From assembly GCF_002909235.1 (NCBI RefSeq), contig NZ_PHQQ01000012.1:62001-126000 (forward strand): a DNA stretch of 64,000 nucleotides, written 5' to 3'. Source of the stretch: Arenibacter catalasegens. GTDB taxonomy: Bacteria; Bacteroidota; Bacteroidia; Flavobacteriales; Flavobacteriaceae. The first letter of the stretch is position 1; each line of letters starts with the position of its first letter. The translations under genes and the position numbers were made by a program. The notes under the pieces are model-generated. The model did not search any database. It saw only the letters and a program-made list of their open reading frames with translations, and was not told the origin of the DNA. Positions 26,493 to 34,651 of this stretch are shown here, one piece after another.

Positions 26493-26617
26493 GCAAATTT
26501 ACATACGACAAATCTAATTTCATAGTAAAAAGTGATAAATAATTAACTTTTATTTGTAGGCCATTAGAACCTGAAATACGTACTTTAGAATAGTACCTGC
26601 TAATACTGGAACTATTG

Positions 26618-29089
26618 ATGAACAAAACCAAAAACAAATTCACCATTAAAATAATATTCAGCTACTTAATGCTGGGGATCTTGACCCTAGTGGTGGCTTA
26701 TTTTATATTTACCGAAATAAAAGTTTTGGTGTCTACCGATACGGCTTCTGAAAACGATATTAAACTACTTAAAACAGGTTCCTTACTTACAGAATTGTAT
26801 GAGGCAGAAAGTCTTTCCAAATTAGCGCTTCAGAAAAAGACTCCCAAAAGTTTTACTGCCTATGCCCAAAAAATTGATTCCATTTTTGTTACCATTGATT
26901 CCCTTAAATTACTTACCAATATTGACTACCATAAAAATATGTTGGACAGTGTGCAAGGACTTCTTAAAAAAAAGGTGTTCAACAGCAACGAGCTCCTGAG
27001 ATTAAAAAGAAAAAACGAATCCAATAGTTCCATAGACAATGCATTAAAAGAATTTAGTAGAATAGAGGAATCTCTTGGAAAAATAACTCCGGAAAGCTTA
27101 AATCCAAATTATGCAACCCTACCTTCCGATACACAGAATACTATAAAAAAATGGGCCGAATATCTGAGTGAAAATGTGCCCAAAGACACTAGTAACATTC
27201 CAGTTTCACAAAGGGTAGATTCGGTGTTAACCGTGTCCAAATCACTTTTAGCCGAGGCCAAACAGAGTAACACCAAAACCCTCCGTTCTGTAGCGCAGAA
27301 GGAATTACAATTAAGTAGGGCCGATTTGGAAATCTCCCAACAATTGCGCAGTATTATTTCGGCCTTTGAGCAGGAGGTTATCACAAAATCCTACAATGAC
27401 AACCTCAAAAAACAAACCGCTCTAAAGAGAAGCATTCGCCTTGCTGGTTTTGCCAGCTTACTTGGCCTTGCTATAGTGGGCTTATTTACTTTTTTGATTA
27501 CCAAAGATTATTGGAAGGTCCAACTATACAGGCAACAATTAGAAAAGGAAAAAAAGTTTTCTGAATCACTTTTAAAAAGTAGGGAACAGTTGATTTCTAC
27601 GGTAAGCCATGACCTGCGCACCCCATTGAATACTATTACCGGTTATTCCGAACTTATGGAAACTACTGGACTTACGGGTAAACAGGTTTCCTATTTAAAA
27701 AATGTAAAATCAGCATCTAAATATGTGGATAGCTTGGTCAACGATCTATTGGATTTTTCTAAACTAGAAGCTGGGAAATTAAAAGTAGACAAGACCGCTT
27801 TTATTCTCTCTGACCTAATTAGGGAAACTGCGGAAAACCTTAAGGAAATAAATTCCAAAAAACCTATAGAACTTATTGTAAAATTGGACGACCAATTGGA
27901 GAACACTATTTTAGGAGATCCATTTAGGGTAAGACAAATTTTGACCAACCTTATCGCCAATGCCTATAAATTTACAAAAGAAGGTTTTATAGAAGTAGAA
28001 GCTGTTGTAGTAAGTAAGACCAACGGAAAGTATCAAACGCTTATTAAAGTCACGGATTCGGGAATTGGCATTAAAAAGGAAAAACAAGAACACATTTTTA
28101 AGGAGTTTACCCAAGCGGAGGACAATACCGATAAAAAATACGGCGGTTATGGGCTAGGACTTACCATTTCGAAAAAACTCACAGAACTTTTAGGCGGGAA
28201 GATCAGTCTCCGAAGTGACGAAAATAAAGGTAGCTCGTTTACGATAGAAATTCCTTTCGAAATATCAAAAAAGCCATTGATGTCTCCCAAGGAAATTGAA
28301 ATTCGCCCAAAAATGGAACTTTCACTTCTCATCATAGATGATGATCCGGCCATGCTAAAATTATTAAAAGAAGTTTGTCAACATTTGGGCCTTGCAGCAC
28401 ATACCTATAATAACTTTCATGATATTTTAAAAAGGGAAGAGCTTATTTACGATATGGTCTTGACCGATATACAAATGCCCAATATTACAGGTTTTGAGGT
28501 ATTAAGCCAATTACAAAACGGCAAGTACTCACATTATACCGGTCAACCAATAGTAGCCATGACCGGTAGAAAAGACTTAAAAAAGGAACATTATTTTGAG
28601 ACAGGTTTTTCAGATATCCTTCAGAAGCCTTTTACCAAAGAAATGTTCATGCAAGTATTGACCAAACTGTTCCCCGAAGCTGTACACGAAAAACCCGAAA
28701 ATAAAATCAAAACAGATATCTCTTCTGGTTCCAACTTATTTAATTTGGGAGTCATCTCCTCATTTTTAGGCGATGATGAGGAAGGTATAGCTGAAGTTTT
28801 ACAGACCTTTGTCTCCGATACTGCCGCTAACATTGAAAAACTAAAAGTAGCAGTAGATGATTTGGATATCAAGACAATCAACCTTGTTGCCCATAGAATG
28901 CTACCTATGTTCAGACAATTAAATAGTACAGAAATAGTGCCCATTTTGGATGAATTGGAAATCTTGAAAATTGGGCAAATAGACCCTAAGATTTTAAAGC
29001 AAACCTATAGGAATCTTAGTAATAAATCTACCGTTTTAATTTTGGCTATTAAATCGTATTTGGCTACAAGTCCAAATTATAGTGATTGA
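26618..29089 (+). CDS. hybrid sensor histidine kinase with receiver and HPt domains
   Basis: An 823-aa kinase from ATG 26618 (a TTG three bases earlier is in frame). Two membrane helices (about 12-32 and 274-294) flank a helical periplasmic sensor of ~240 residues. The H-box SHDLRTPLNTITG has phosphoacceptor H331; GSGIGIKK-type and GGYGLGLTISKK boxes follow. A receiver domain starts LLIIDDDPA near 570 with phospho-Asp near 615 (LTDIQMPN). A C-terminal HPt domain has its His near 758 (NLVAHRMLPMF). The HPt end implies a phosphorelay to a separate regulator, most likely the convergent sigma54 regulator whose 3' end it overlaps by 26 bp. Confidence 0.93.
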   Translation: MNKTKNKFTIKIIFSYLMLGILTLVVAYFIFTEIKVLVSTDTASENDIKLLKTGSLLTELYEAESLSKLALQKKTPKSFTAYAQKIDSIFVTIDSLKLLTNIDYHKNMLDSVQGLLKKKVFNSNELLRLKRKNESNSSIDNALKEFSRIEESLGKITPESLNPNYATLPSDTQNTIKKWAEYLSENVPKDTSNIPVSQRVDSVLTVSKSLLAEAKQSNTKTLRSVAQKELQLSRADLEISQQLRSIISAFEQEVITKSYNDNLKKQTALKRSIRLAGFASLLGLAIVGLFTFLITKDYWKVQLYRQQLEKEKKFSESLLKSREQLISTVSHDLRTPLNTITGYSELMETTGLTGKQVSYLKNVKSASKYVDSLVNDLLDFSKLEAGKLKVDKTAFILSDLIRETAENLKEINSKKPIELIVKLDDQLENTILGDPFRVRQILTNLIANAYKFTKEGFIEVEAVVVSKTNGKYQTLIKVTDSGIGIKKEKQEHIFKEFTQAEDNTDKKYGGYGLGLTISKKLTELLGGKISLRSDENKGSSFTIEIPFEISKKPLMSPKEIEIRPKMELSLLIIDDDPAMLKLLKEVCQHLGLAAHTYNNFHDILKREELIYDMVLTDIQMPNITGFEVLSQLQNGKYSHYTGQPIVAMTGRKDLKKEHYFETGFSDILQKPFTKEMFMQVLTKLFPEAVHEKPENKIKTDISSGSNLFNLGVISSFLGDDEEGIAEVLQTFVSDTAANIEKLKVAVDDLDIKTINLVAHRMLPMFRQLNSTEIVPILDELEILKIGQIDPKILKQTYRNLSNKSTVLILAIKSYLATSPNYSD

Positions 29090-30422
29090 TTTTGTTATAA
29101 AGAGTTTTCCTAGTAATCTGAAGCAATTTCGCGGCTTTGGATTTATTAAAATTTGATTGCTTAAGGGCTTTTACTATTTGTTCCTTTTCATAGTCGGCCT
29201 TCGAAAAATTGTCGATTTTCTCACTATTTACCTTGCTTTTATAGACCTCCTTGGGCAGGGCCTCTTTTTCAACAAAATCGCCGTTGGTCAACAAAACAGC
29301 CCTTTTAATTACGTTCTGTAATTCGCGTAAATTTCCCGGCCAATGGTATTGCTTAAATATCTTCTCAACATCTTCAGAAAAACCTTCCACTTTTTTACCT
29401 AAAGAATGATTGGCCTTCCTTAAAAAGAAATCCGCAAATAGTGGCAAATCTTCAAAGCGGTCCTCCAGAGACGGAATTTCAACAGAAAATTCATTGATTC
29501 TATGAAACAAATCTTCTCTAAAAGTTCCATTTTCAACGGCCTCGGTCAGGTCTTCATTGGTTGCGGTAACAATACGGACATCTACATCTATTTCTTTGGT
29601 ACTACCTACCCTTTTAATCTTTCTTTCCTGTAGTGCCCTTAATAATTGAATTTGGTTTTCATAAGAAAGGTTCCCTATTTCATCCAAAAACAAAGTACCT
29701 TTATTGGCAGCTTCAAAATGCCCTATTTTATCCTCCACGGCTCCTGTGAAACTACCTTTGATATGTCCAAAGAATTCGCTAGTCGCAATTTCTTTGGGAA
29801 TAGCCCCACAATCTACAGCTACAAATGAAAGTCCCTTTCGCTTGCTGTTGTCGTGTATTGCGCGTGCAGTGACTTCCTTTCCCGTACCACTTTCTCCGGT
29901 AATTAAAACGGACATGTCCGTTGGAGCTACAAGTTTAATATACTCGTTTAATTTTCTAGAGGCCTCACTTATACCCGCTACCACTTTATTTTCTTGAGTT
30001 TCGCCTTCGGAACTTCCTAATTTATTGTTTTCGTTTGGCGAATTATTGGATTGGTGCTTTACTTCTTGACTCAATGCACTTTTGATCTGCATTAAAATCT
30101 CCTCTGGAGTAAAAGGTTTGGAAATATAGTCATAGGCGCCCTTTTTCATAGCCTCAACTGCTGAGCCTACCTCAGCATAACCGGTCATCACAATTACCTG
30201 GGTTTTAGGATTTATGCCCTTTATATCGGATAGAAGCTGTAGTCCATCATAATTGGGAAGTCTCAAATCCGTTAATACTAGGTTATAAATGGTTTCCTTA
30301 ATTTTAAGTTTGGCATCTTGGGCCGTAAAACTAACATCTACCTCATATTCGTTTCTAATCAAAAACTTTTGAAGCATCTGACAGAAAGCGGCGTCATCTT
30401 CAATGATAAGGAGCTTGGGCAT
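29064..30422 (-). CDS. sigma54-dependent NtrC-family response regulator
   Basis: A 452-aa regulator with all three NtrC-family parts. The receiver has phospho-acceptor D52 (LTDLRLPN). The AAA+ domain has Walker A GESGTGKE near 175 and the sigma54-contact loop GSFTGA near 224. The C-terminal Fis-type helix-turn-helix reads NKSKAAKLLQITRKTLYNKI. The retained GxFTGA loop means it should activate RpoN promoters from upstream sites. It overlaps the convergent hybrid kinase gene tail-to-tail by 26 bp, and its 5' side faces three PepSY-like genes whose promoters share sigma54-like elements. Confidence 0.95.
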   Translation of the reverse strand: MPKLLIIEDDAAFCQMLQKFLIRNEYEVDVSFTAQDAKLKIKETIYNLVLTDLRLPNYDGLQLLSDIKGINPKTQVIVMTGYAEVGSAVEAMKKGAYDYISKPFTPEEILMQIKSALSQEVKHQSNNSPNENNKLGSSEGETQENKVVAGISEASRKLNEYIKLVAPTDMSVLITGESGTGKEVTARAIHDNSKRKGLSFVAVDCGAIPKEIATSEFFGHIKGSFTGAVEDKIGHFEAANKGTLFLDEIGNLSYENQIQLLRALQERKIKRVGSTKEIDVDVRIVTATNEDLTEAVENGTFREDLFHRINEFSVEIPSLEDRFEDLPLFADFFLRKANHSLGKKVEGFSEDVEKIFKQYHWPGNLRELQNVIKRAVLLTNGDFVEKEALPKEVYKSKVNSEKIDNFSKADYEKEQIVKALKQSNFNKSKAAKLLQITRKTLYNKINHYNLDL

Positions 30423-30493
30423 ACAATTCTATTACTATTTACAATGAATAGTAAAAATACCATAAGAAAGTTATTTGCCCCTATAAATTATCA

Positions 30494-30531
30494 TAAAAAA
30501 GAAGGGGATTGCATAACGCAATCCCCTTCTT
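30494..30531 (-). terminator. Rho-independent terminator of PepSY-like gene 1
   Basis: Perfect 12-bp arms GAAGGGGATTGC (30501-30512) and GCAATCCCCTTC (30518-30529) are followed on the minus strand by a run of T. Confidence 0.9.
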
Positions 30532-30571
30532 ACCAAACCAACTTGATACAAAACAAATAACTCAAGTTATA

Positions 30572-30883
30572 CTATAGTTCTATCCAATTGCCATCCTTGT
30601 CAGCATATAATGTGCCAGTTGTTCCATCTTCCAATTTTACTTCCAACTTATATTGCTCCTGCTTATTTACATAAGCCTTACTGATGGTCCCTGAAGGATA
30701 ATCAGTCGAAACCGCTGTGGCAACGGCTTCTGGTAAATTACTAGTTTCTATTTCAGAAAAGTCGTCCTGAGCTACACCAATTTGAGTAGCTTCTCCTGCT
30801 ACCCCTTCCGCATCTTGGGCAAATGCTGTTAGACTTCCTAATGATAATACGGCTACAAAAAATAATTTTTTCATGATTTTCAT
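30572..30883 (-). CDS. small secreted PepSY-like protein, paralogue 1
   Basis: A ~103-aa protein with a signal peptide (KKLFFVAVLSLGSLTAFAQ); I start at ATG 30883, with 30874 as the alternative. The mature part resembles PepSY-like proteins: FSEIETSNLPEAVATAVSTD, then ISKAYVNKQEQYKLEVKLED, and the closing YADKDGNWIEL. It is one of three tandem paralogues (the others at 31256 and 31956), each with its own promoter region and terminator. The neighbouring sigma54 regulator and hybrid kinase probably control them. Its role may be sensing or buffering in the periplasm; this is inference. Confidence 0.85.
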   Translation of the reverse strand: MKIMKKLFFVAVLSLGSLTAFAQDAEGVAGEATQIGVAQDDFSEIETSNLPEAVATAVSTDYPSGTISKAYVNKQEQYKLEVKLEDGTTGTLYADKDGNWIEL

Positions 30884-30910
30884 TTTAATAGTTAAACTTG
30901 CTATAGGTAT

Positions 30911-30927
30911 AGAAAATATGATACCAC
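30911..30927 (-). promoter_or_regulatory. sigma54-like promoter of PepSY-like gene 1
   Basis: The minus strand reads GTGGTATCATATTTTCT. Against the -24/-12 consensus TGGCAC-N5-TTGC, the -24 GG and the correctly spaced -12 C are present but the -12 G is a T. The inferred transcript start is near 30901, ~18-27 nt before the start codon. A related element precedes both paralogues. Confidence 0.45.
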
Positions 30928-30997
30928 AAAAAATAATTTCTTTAATATAAGCACAACACACTATTAATAAGCTAGTTATAGAATTAAAATTAATTTC

Positions 30998-31041
30998 TGA
31001 ACTGTGTATTTTTGGGTATCACCAAATTTTAATGGGTAAAA
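30998..31041. promoter_or_regulatory. upstream GGGTA element pair, gene 1
   Basis: GGGTATCA (31014-31021) and GGGTAAAA (31034-31041) are 20 bp apart, two helical turns, and ~113-133 bp upstream of the inferred transcript start. TGAACTGTGT at 30998 recurs upstream of paralogue 2. The position suits enhancer sites for the adjacent NtrC-type regulator. Confidence 0.4.
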
Positions 31042-31181
31042 ACTAAACACTATTCGTATATATCCTTTCCAACTTACCCTTTGTTACGACCGCTAATACT
31101 TGTACGCGAAATTTCTAAGGTAACTACTCAGGTTATTCAATTTTCATGAATGGAACAATGCAATTCCTTATAAAGAGCTAT

Positions 31182-31212
31182 AAAAAAAATGGGATCGCTA
31201 TAAACGATCCCA
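31182..31212 (-). terminator. Rho-independent terminator of PepSY-like gene 2
   Basis: Arms TGGGATCG (31190-31197) and CGATCCCA (31205-31212) pair perfectly and are followed on the minus strand by seven or more T. Confidence 0.88.
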
Positions 31213-31255
31213 TACCCGTAAGCTGTACTTACAATATTAAAATAAATAGCACTTG

Positions 31256-31558
31256 CTATCTTTCAATCCAATCTCCATCCCTATCAGCATAAACAGTACC
31301 CCTTTTACCTTCCACCAAAACTAGTTCCAACCTAAATTGCTGGGAGTTGTTCACAAATGCCTTATTGATTACCGCTGAAGGATAATAGGTCCCGATGGCA
31401 TTTGTTACTGCCACTGGCAACTCTGTAGTCTGTACTTCGGAAAATTTATCATGGGCAATGCTCATTTCTGTAACATCCACCTTTACTATTTTATTCTCTT
31501 GGGCACAAGCTCCAAGACTAGTCAACGATAAGGCAATTCCAAAAAATAACTTTCTCAT
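31256..31558 (-). CDS. small secreted PepSY-like protein, paralogue 2
   Basis: A ~100-aa protein starting at ATG 31558 with a signal peptide (RKLFFGIALSLTSLGACAQ). The mature chain parallels paralogue 1: FSEVQTTELPVAVTNAIGTY, INKAFVNNSQQFRLELVLVE, and the end YADRDGDWIER. The LGAC-like segment in the signal could be read as a lipobox, but the cut before Gln fits the paralogues better. It is monocistronic, with a sigma54-like element 35-50 bp upstream and a terminator 44 bp downstream. Confidence 0.85.
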   Translation of the reverse strand: MRKLFFGIALSLTSLGACAQENKIVKVDVTEMSIAHDKFSEVQTTELPVAVTNAIGTYYPSAVINKAFVNNSQQFRLELVLVEGKRGTVYADRDGDWIER

Positions 31559-31592
31559 GATTCTAATTTTAAATATTATTACCATAACCTAT

Positions 31593-31608
31593 AGGAAAAC
31601 AATACCAA
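31593..31608 (-). promoter_or_regulatory. sigma54-like promoter of PepSY-like gene 2
   Basis: The minus strand reads TTGGTATTGTTTTCCT, nearly identical in layout to the element before paralogue 3 (TTGGCACAATTTTCCT). The GG lies 24 bp before an inferred start at ~31582. The -12 dinucleotide is CC, one base short of canonical spacing, so the match to classical sigma54 sites is partial. Confidence 0.45.
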
Positions 31609-31674
31609 AATCAAAAATAAAGTATAATTATATGATTATCAGTTATTTACATTAGCCGGGTAGCCAATGAATAA

Positions 31675-31724
31675 TTGGGTAATACTGGGTATTACAGACA
31701 TGAACTGTGTTAAAATTACACACC
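31675..31724. promoter_or_regulatory. upstream GGGTA elements and palindromes, gene 2
   Basis: GGGTAATA (31677) and GGGTATTA (31687) are 10 bp apart, one helical turn, and include the inverted repeat GTAATAC-tgg-GTATTAC (31679-31695). TGAACTGTGT follows at 31701 and opens a second inverted repeat TGTGT...ACACA. They lie ~95-140 bp upstream of the inferred start. Confidence 0.4.
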
Positions 31725-31886
31725 TTTTCATTAAGGCGAGCATATTAATAATGATTCCAAAAACGCTTAAAGGGTAACCAAGCCCTTAATAATATTCCAA
31801 TAAAGGACATTATTATTTGATCGATAAGGAGTTAACCTTAGATACTTTTCTTGTAGTAACAAAGTAAGCAGCAGTTAACAGGTTCA

Positions 31887-31916
31887 CAAAAAAAAGGGCT
31901 GCCAAACGGCAGCCCT
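31887..31916 (-). terminator. Rho-independent terminator of PepSY-like gene 3
   Basis: Perfect arms AGGGCTGCC (31895-31903) and GGCAGCCCT (31908-31916) with a 4-nt loop, followed on the minus strand by eight T. Confidence 0.92.
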
Positions 31917-31955
31917 ACTAATTCAAATAACTAAAGTAACTACATACTTAATGCA

Positions 31956-32267
31956 TTACATATCGATCCAGTTGCCTTCGGAATCAACATACAATTCAGA
32001 ATTGGTTCCATCCGAAAAAGTAACCTCCAATTTGTATTTATCTTCCTCGTTCACATATGCTTTGTTTATTACGGCCCCAGCATGGTCTTTCTCCAACGCT
32101 TTGGTAATTGTATCCGGTAATTTATCTACATCTATTTCTGTGAAATCTTGGGCCATAATTACTTCCATAATTCCATCGTGAAAAATTGGAGGAGCTGCCA
32201 ATACAGGGCTTAAACTTCCCATTGCCAACGCTGTTGCGAAAACAAAACTTTTCATATCATTTTTCAT
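31956..32267 (-). CDS. small secreted PepSY-like protein, paralogue 3
   Basis: A 103-aa protein with a signal peptide (FVFATALAMGSLSPVLA); ATG 32255 is an alternative start four codons in. The mature chain repeats the paralogue plan with FTEIDVDKLPDTITKALEKD, INKAYVNEEDKYKLEVTFSD and the end YVDSEGNWIDM. It is the most diverged of the three at its N-terminus. A TTGGCAC-containing element lies ~46-61 bp upstream and a perfect terminator 40 bp downstream, so it is transcribed alone. Confidence 0.85.
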   Translation of the reverse strand: MKNDMKSFVFATALAMGSLSPVLAAPPIFHDGIMEVIMAQDFTEIDVDKLPDTITKALEKDHAGAVINKAYVNEEDKYKLEVTFSDGTNSELYVDSEGNWIDM

Positions 32268-32312
32268 ATCTCTTATATTTTGTGTGAATATTAATTTTGT
32301 GAAAAGGATAGA

Positions 32313-32328
32313 AGGAAAATTGTGCCAA
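32313..32328 (-). promoter_or_regulatory. sigma54-like promoter of PepSY-like gene 3
   Basis: The minus strand reads TTGGCACAATTTTCCT. TTGGCAC is an exact match to the sigma54 -24 element; the -12 half (TTTTCC instead of TTGC) is not. The inferred start is ~32302, 35-47 nt before the possible start codons. Confidence 0.5.
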
Positions 32329-32410
32329 TATTTAAATTAAAGATATATTATATGTAAGTAACTTACAATCAAATAGTTAAGTAATATTGTCAATGATTTG
32401 GAATGTGTAA

Positions 32411-32471
32411 AAATGTATAGTACCCAAAAAAGTGTATAATCTTTATACACTTTTTTGGGTACTATACATTC
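32411..32471. repeat. perfect 28-bp inverted repeat with 3-nt loop
   Basis: Arms at 32412-32439 and 32443-32470 are exactly complementary. They contain GGGTACTA (32457-32464) and its inverted copy (32418-32425), the same core seen upstream of the two paralogues. It may terminate the DUF4301 operon (it lies 80 bp after that stop, and TTTTTAC follows on the minus strand), act as an enhancer site for PepSY-like gene 3, or both. Confidence 0.85.
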
Positions 32472-32549
32472 CTAAACTTTTAATCAGCCGACAAGTGTAT
32501 CTCCTTGACAAAAATGGTCGGGGACACAAACTATATTCTGGCTACAATC

Positions 32550-34088
32550 CTATTTTACTTGATGTGCAGGTTTTAGCAAATCGTTTACCGTTTTAACTGG
32601 GTTGAAGGTACCTAATGGAACTTCCACAAATATGGTATTCCAAAAGGCCATGGCCCCATTCCATAGTCCGGGCAATTCCAAGGCTTTTAAATCCTTACCT
32701 TCTTTGGTTTTTTGGGTAATAAAACCTTGTTTGGCATCCACAAAATTTAATAGATTAAACTTCTCTCCTTTATAATTTCTAACGCCGCATACCAAATCTA
32801 CCGGATTAAAATGAGTAGAATTCTTTAAAATACTTACCTGCTCCGGGTTGGACATGTCAACTTGGGCAGACTCAATTATTTGAAGTGAAATATGATCATG
32901 GGTGTCCTTTATCCAAAATGGACCCCCTCCAGGCTCACCTTCATTCTTTACCATACCACATATGCGAATGGGCCGGTTAATCTTATCCTTTAAGATTTCT
33001 ATTTGTTGACCAATACTAAACCCATTGTATTTATCCAAAAAACGCACATTGAGGTCCTTTTCCAAGAATAATTTTATAGTTTCGAGTTTTTCGGAAGAAA
33101 GATTATCCTCGTCCAATGCCTTGGCGTATTCAAAAGTCTTGGCTTGCAATTCCAAGAGTAATCCAGCCAATATTTTTTTACTTTTGGCTACCACTCCGGA
33201 CAATCTGGGGGCAACAACATTATCTATATTCTTTATAAAAATAATATCCGCATCCTGATCATTTAAATTCTCAATCAATGACCCATGTCCCGCCGGCCGA
33301 AACAATAAGGTGTCGTCCGAATTTCGGAACGGCTTATTGTCCAAGGTCACGGCAATGGTATCAGTAGAGGGTTTTTGAAAGGAATAATTTACGGTAAATG
33401 AGGTTGAAGAGTCTTTTGCCACTCGCTCCCCTGCAGTTTTAAATTCCTTATTGAACATTTCCCCGTGCTGTTCCGAAATGGTAAAATGCAGATTAGCTTG
33501 GTTATTTACCTGTGCATAGGCAACTGCCTCCTTTAAATGTTCCTCGAAAGGAGTTGCACTATACTTACCATAATTATGAAAATACAAAAGACCTTTTGGG
33601 TAAAATCCGAAATTCAACCCTTCCGGCATCAACATCTCCTTTACGAAAAGGTATTTTTCTTCATCCGTAGACTTTGTTCTGCCAGCTATCCGCTTTAGGA
33701 TAAGGTCGTAAAAAGCAAATTTCTCGTAACCTTCAAAAAAAGTTTTAACGTCTTTATCCTTGGTCCTATCCAAATAGACCTCGAATTTTTCGGTTTTTGG
33801 GTCGTAAGTATCCAAAAAATTGAACATCGCCTTAAACATTCGTGATGCAGCTCCAGAAGCTGGTACGAATTTTAATAGTGAAATTTTATTCTTGGAATCT
33901 TCAAAGTTTTTAATGAAAGTTTCTTCCTGGGCTTCAGAAAATTTAGAAATTCCATTAGACACTATTGCTGCCTTTTCCAACCTTACAAAAGGAATACCCT
34001 CTTTAAATGTGTCTATTTGGTCTAGGACTTTTTCTTTGGAAATACCCTTCTTTTCTAATTGATTTTTGTCTGCTTCCGTTAATTCCAT
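32550..34088 (-). CDS. DUF4301 protein, nucleotidyltransferase-like
   Basis: A 512-aa cytoplasmic protein of the Bacteroidota family DUF4301. Near residue 80 it has FVPASGAASRMFKAM, resembling the G-x-G-x-R substrate loop of sugar nucleotidyltransferases. Near 265 it has LFRPAGHGSLIENLNDQDAD, resembling the uridyl-binding loop of UDP-sugar pyrophosphorylases. A nucleotidyltransferase-type activity is therefore plausible but unproven. Its start overlaps the stop of the NadR-like kinase gene (TAATG), making it the last gene of a four-gene operon. Confidence 0.88.
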   Translation of the reverse strand: MELTEADKNQLEKKGISKEKVLDQIDTFKEGIPFVRLEKAAIVSNGISKFSEAQEETFIKNFEDSKNKISLLKFVPASGAASRMFKAMFNFLDTYDPKTEKFEVYLDRTKDKDVKTFFEGYEKFAFYDLILKRIAGRTKSTDEEKYLFVKEMLMPEGLNFGFYPKGLLYFHNYGKYSATPFEEHLKEAVAYAQVNNQANLHFTISEQHGEMFNKEFKTAGERVAKDSSTSFTVNYSFQKPSTDTIAVTLDNKPFRNSDDTLLFRPAGHGSLIENLNDQDADIIFIKNIDNVVAPRLSGVVAKSKKILAGLLLELQAKTFEYAKALDEDNLSSEKLETIKLFLEKDLNVRFLDKYNGFSIGQQIEILKDKINRPIRICGMVKNEGEPGGGPFWIKDTHDHISLQIIESAQVDMSNPEQVSILKNSTHFNPVDLVCGVRNYKGEKFNLLNFVDAKQGFITQKTKEGKDLKALELPGLWNGAMAFWNTIFVEVPLGTFNPVKTVNDLLKPAHQVK

Positions 34089-34651
34089 TATTTTCTCAGT
34101 AGTTGGTTAATATGGTTCGTGGCCGTTGTAAGCCTTGTTTTTTTATCACCCTTTAAGATAATAAAATTCCTGTTATATTTTTCCAAAGTATCCTTGAAAT
34201 AAAGAAACATTCGTTCACGGTCGTTTGGCTTATCCCTTAAGTCATCCTTTTCCCACGCAATATCAATGTTGGTCAAAAAATAGATATCGTAAGTATTCCG
34301 TAGTGCATAGGTTTCCAATATTGGATCGCAATACCCTAAATAATAAGCTTCGGAATAAACTTTGGTTTCCAAAAGGTCTGTATCGCAGATTAAAACTTCT
34401 TTAGCTTTTTTGGTCAGGGAATTTTCCAATTTTATCTGTCCCTCGGCAATGGGCAATAAATCTTTGGGCTCACAAGTTTTCTTTTCTTTGTCCCATTTAT
34501 CTTGAAGATAATCTCTTGCATATTCGGGTACCCAAGCCGTATTGTAATATGTCGCCAATTCCCGAGCCAAGGTTGTTTTACCGGTAGATTCAGGACCAAA
34601 AAGGACTACTTTAATAATATTTGAGGGCTCTTGTTTAAACTTTTCTTCCAT
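34088..34651 (-). CDS. NadR-type (ribosylnicotinamide-kinase-like) P-loop kinase
   Basis: A 187-aa P-loop protein. Walker A is GPESTGKTT at residues 19-27, followed by WVPEYARDYLQ, the acidic CDTDLLETKVYSEAYYLGY and LTNIDIAWEKDDLRD, all typical of the kinase domain of NadR. The nucleotidyltransferase domain of full NadR is absent. By family it would phosphorylate nicotinamide riboside. It overlaps the PnuC gene by 46 bp, so the kinase would trap whatever PnuC brings in. The thiamine-binding-like protein at the head of the operon raises thiamine as an alternative substrate. Confidence 0.85.
   Translation of the reverse strand: MEEKFKQEPSNIIKVVLFGPESTGKTTLARELATYYNTAWVPEYARDYLQDKWDKEKKTCEPKDLLPIAEGQIKLENSLTKKAKEVLICDTDLLETKVYSEAYYLGYCDPILETYALRNTYDIYFLTNIDIAWEKDDLRDKPNDRERMFLYFKDTLEKYNRNFIILKGDKKTRLTTATNHINQLLRK

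Noticed and set aside
30494-32471. CRISPR array
   Set aside because: The repeated hairpins here are gene terminators with different stems and irregular spacing; there are no repeat-spacer units or cas genes.
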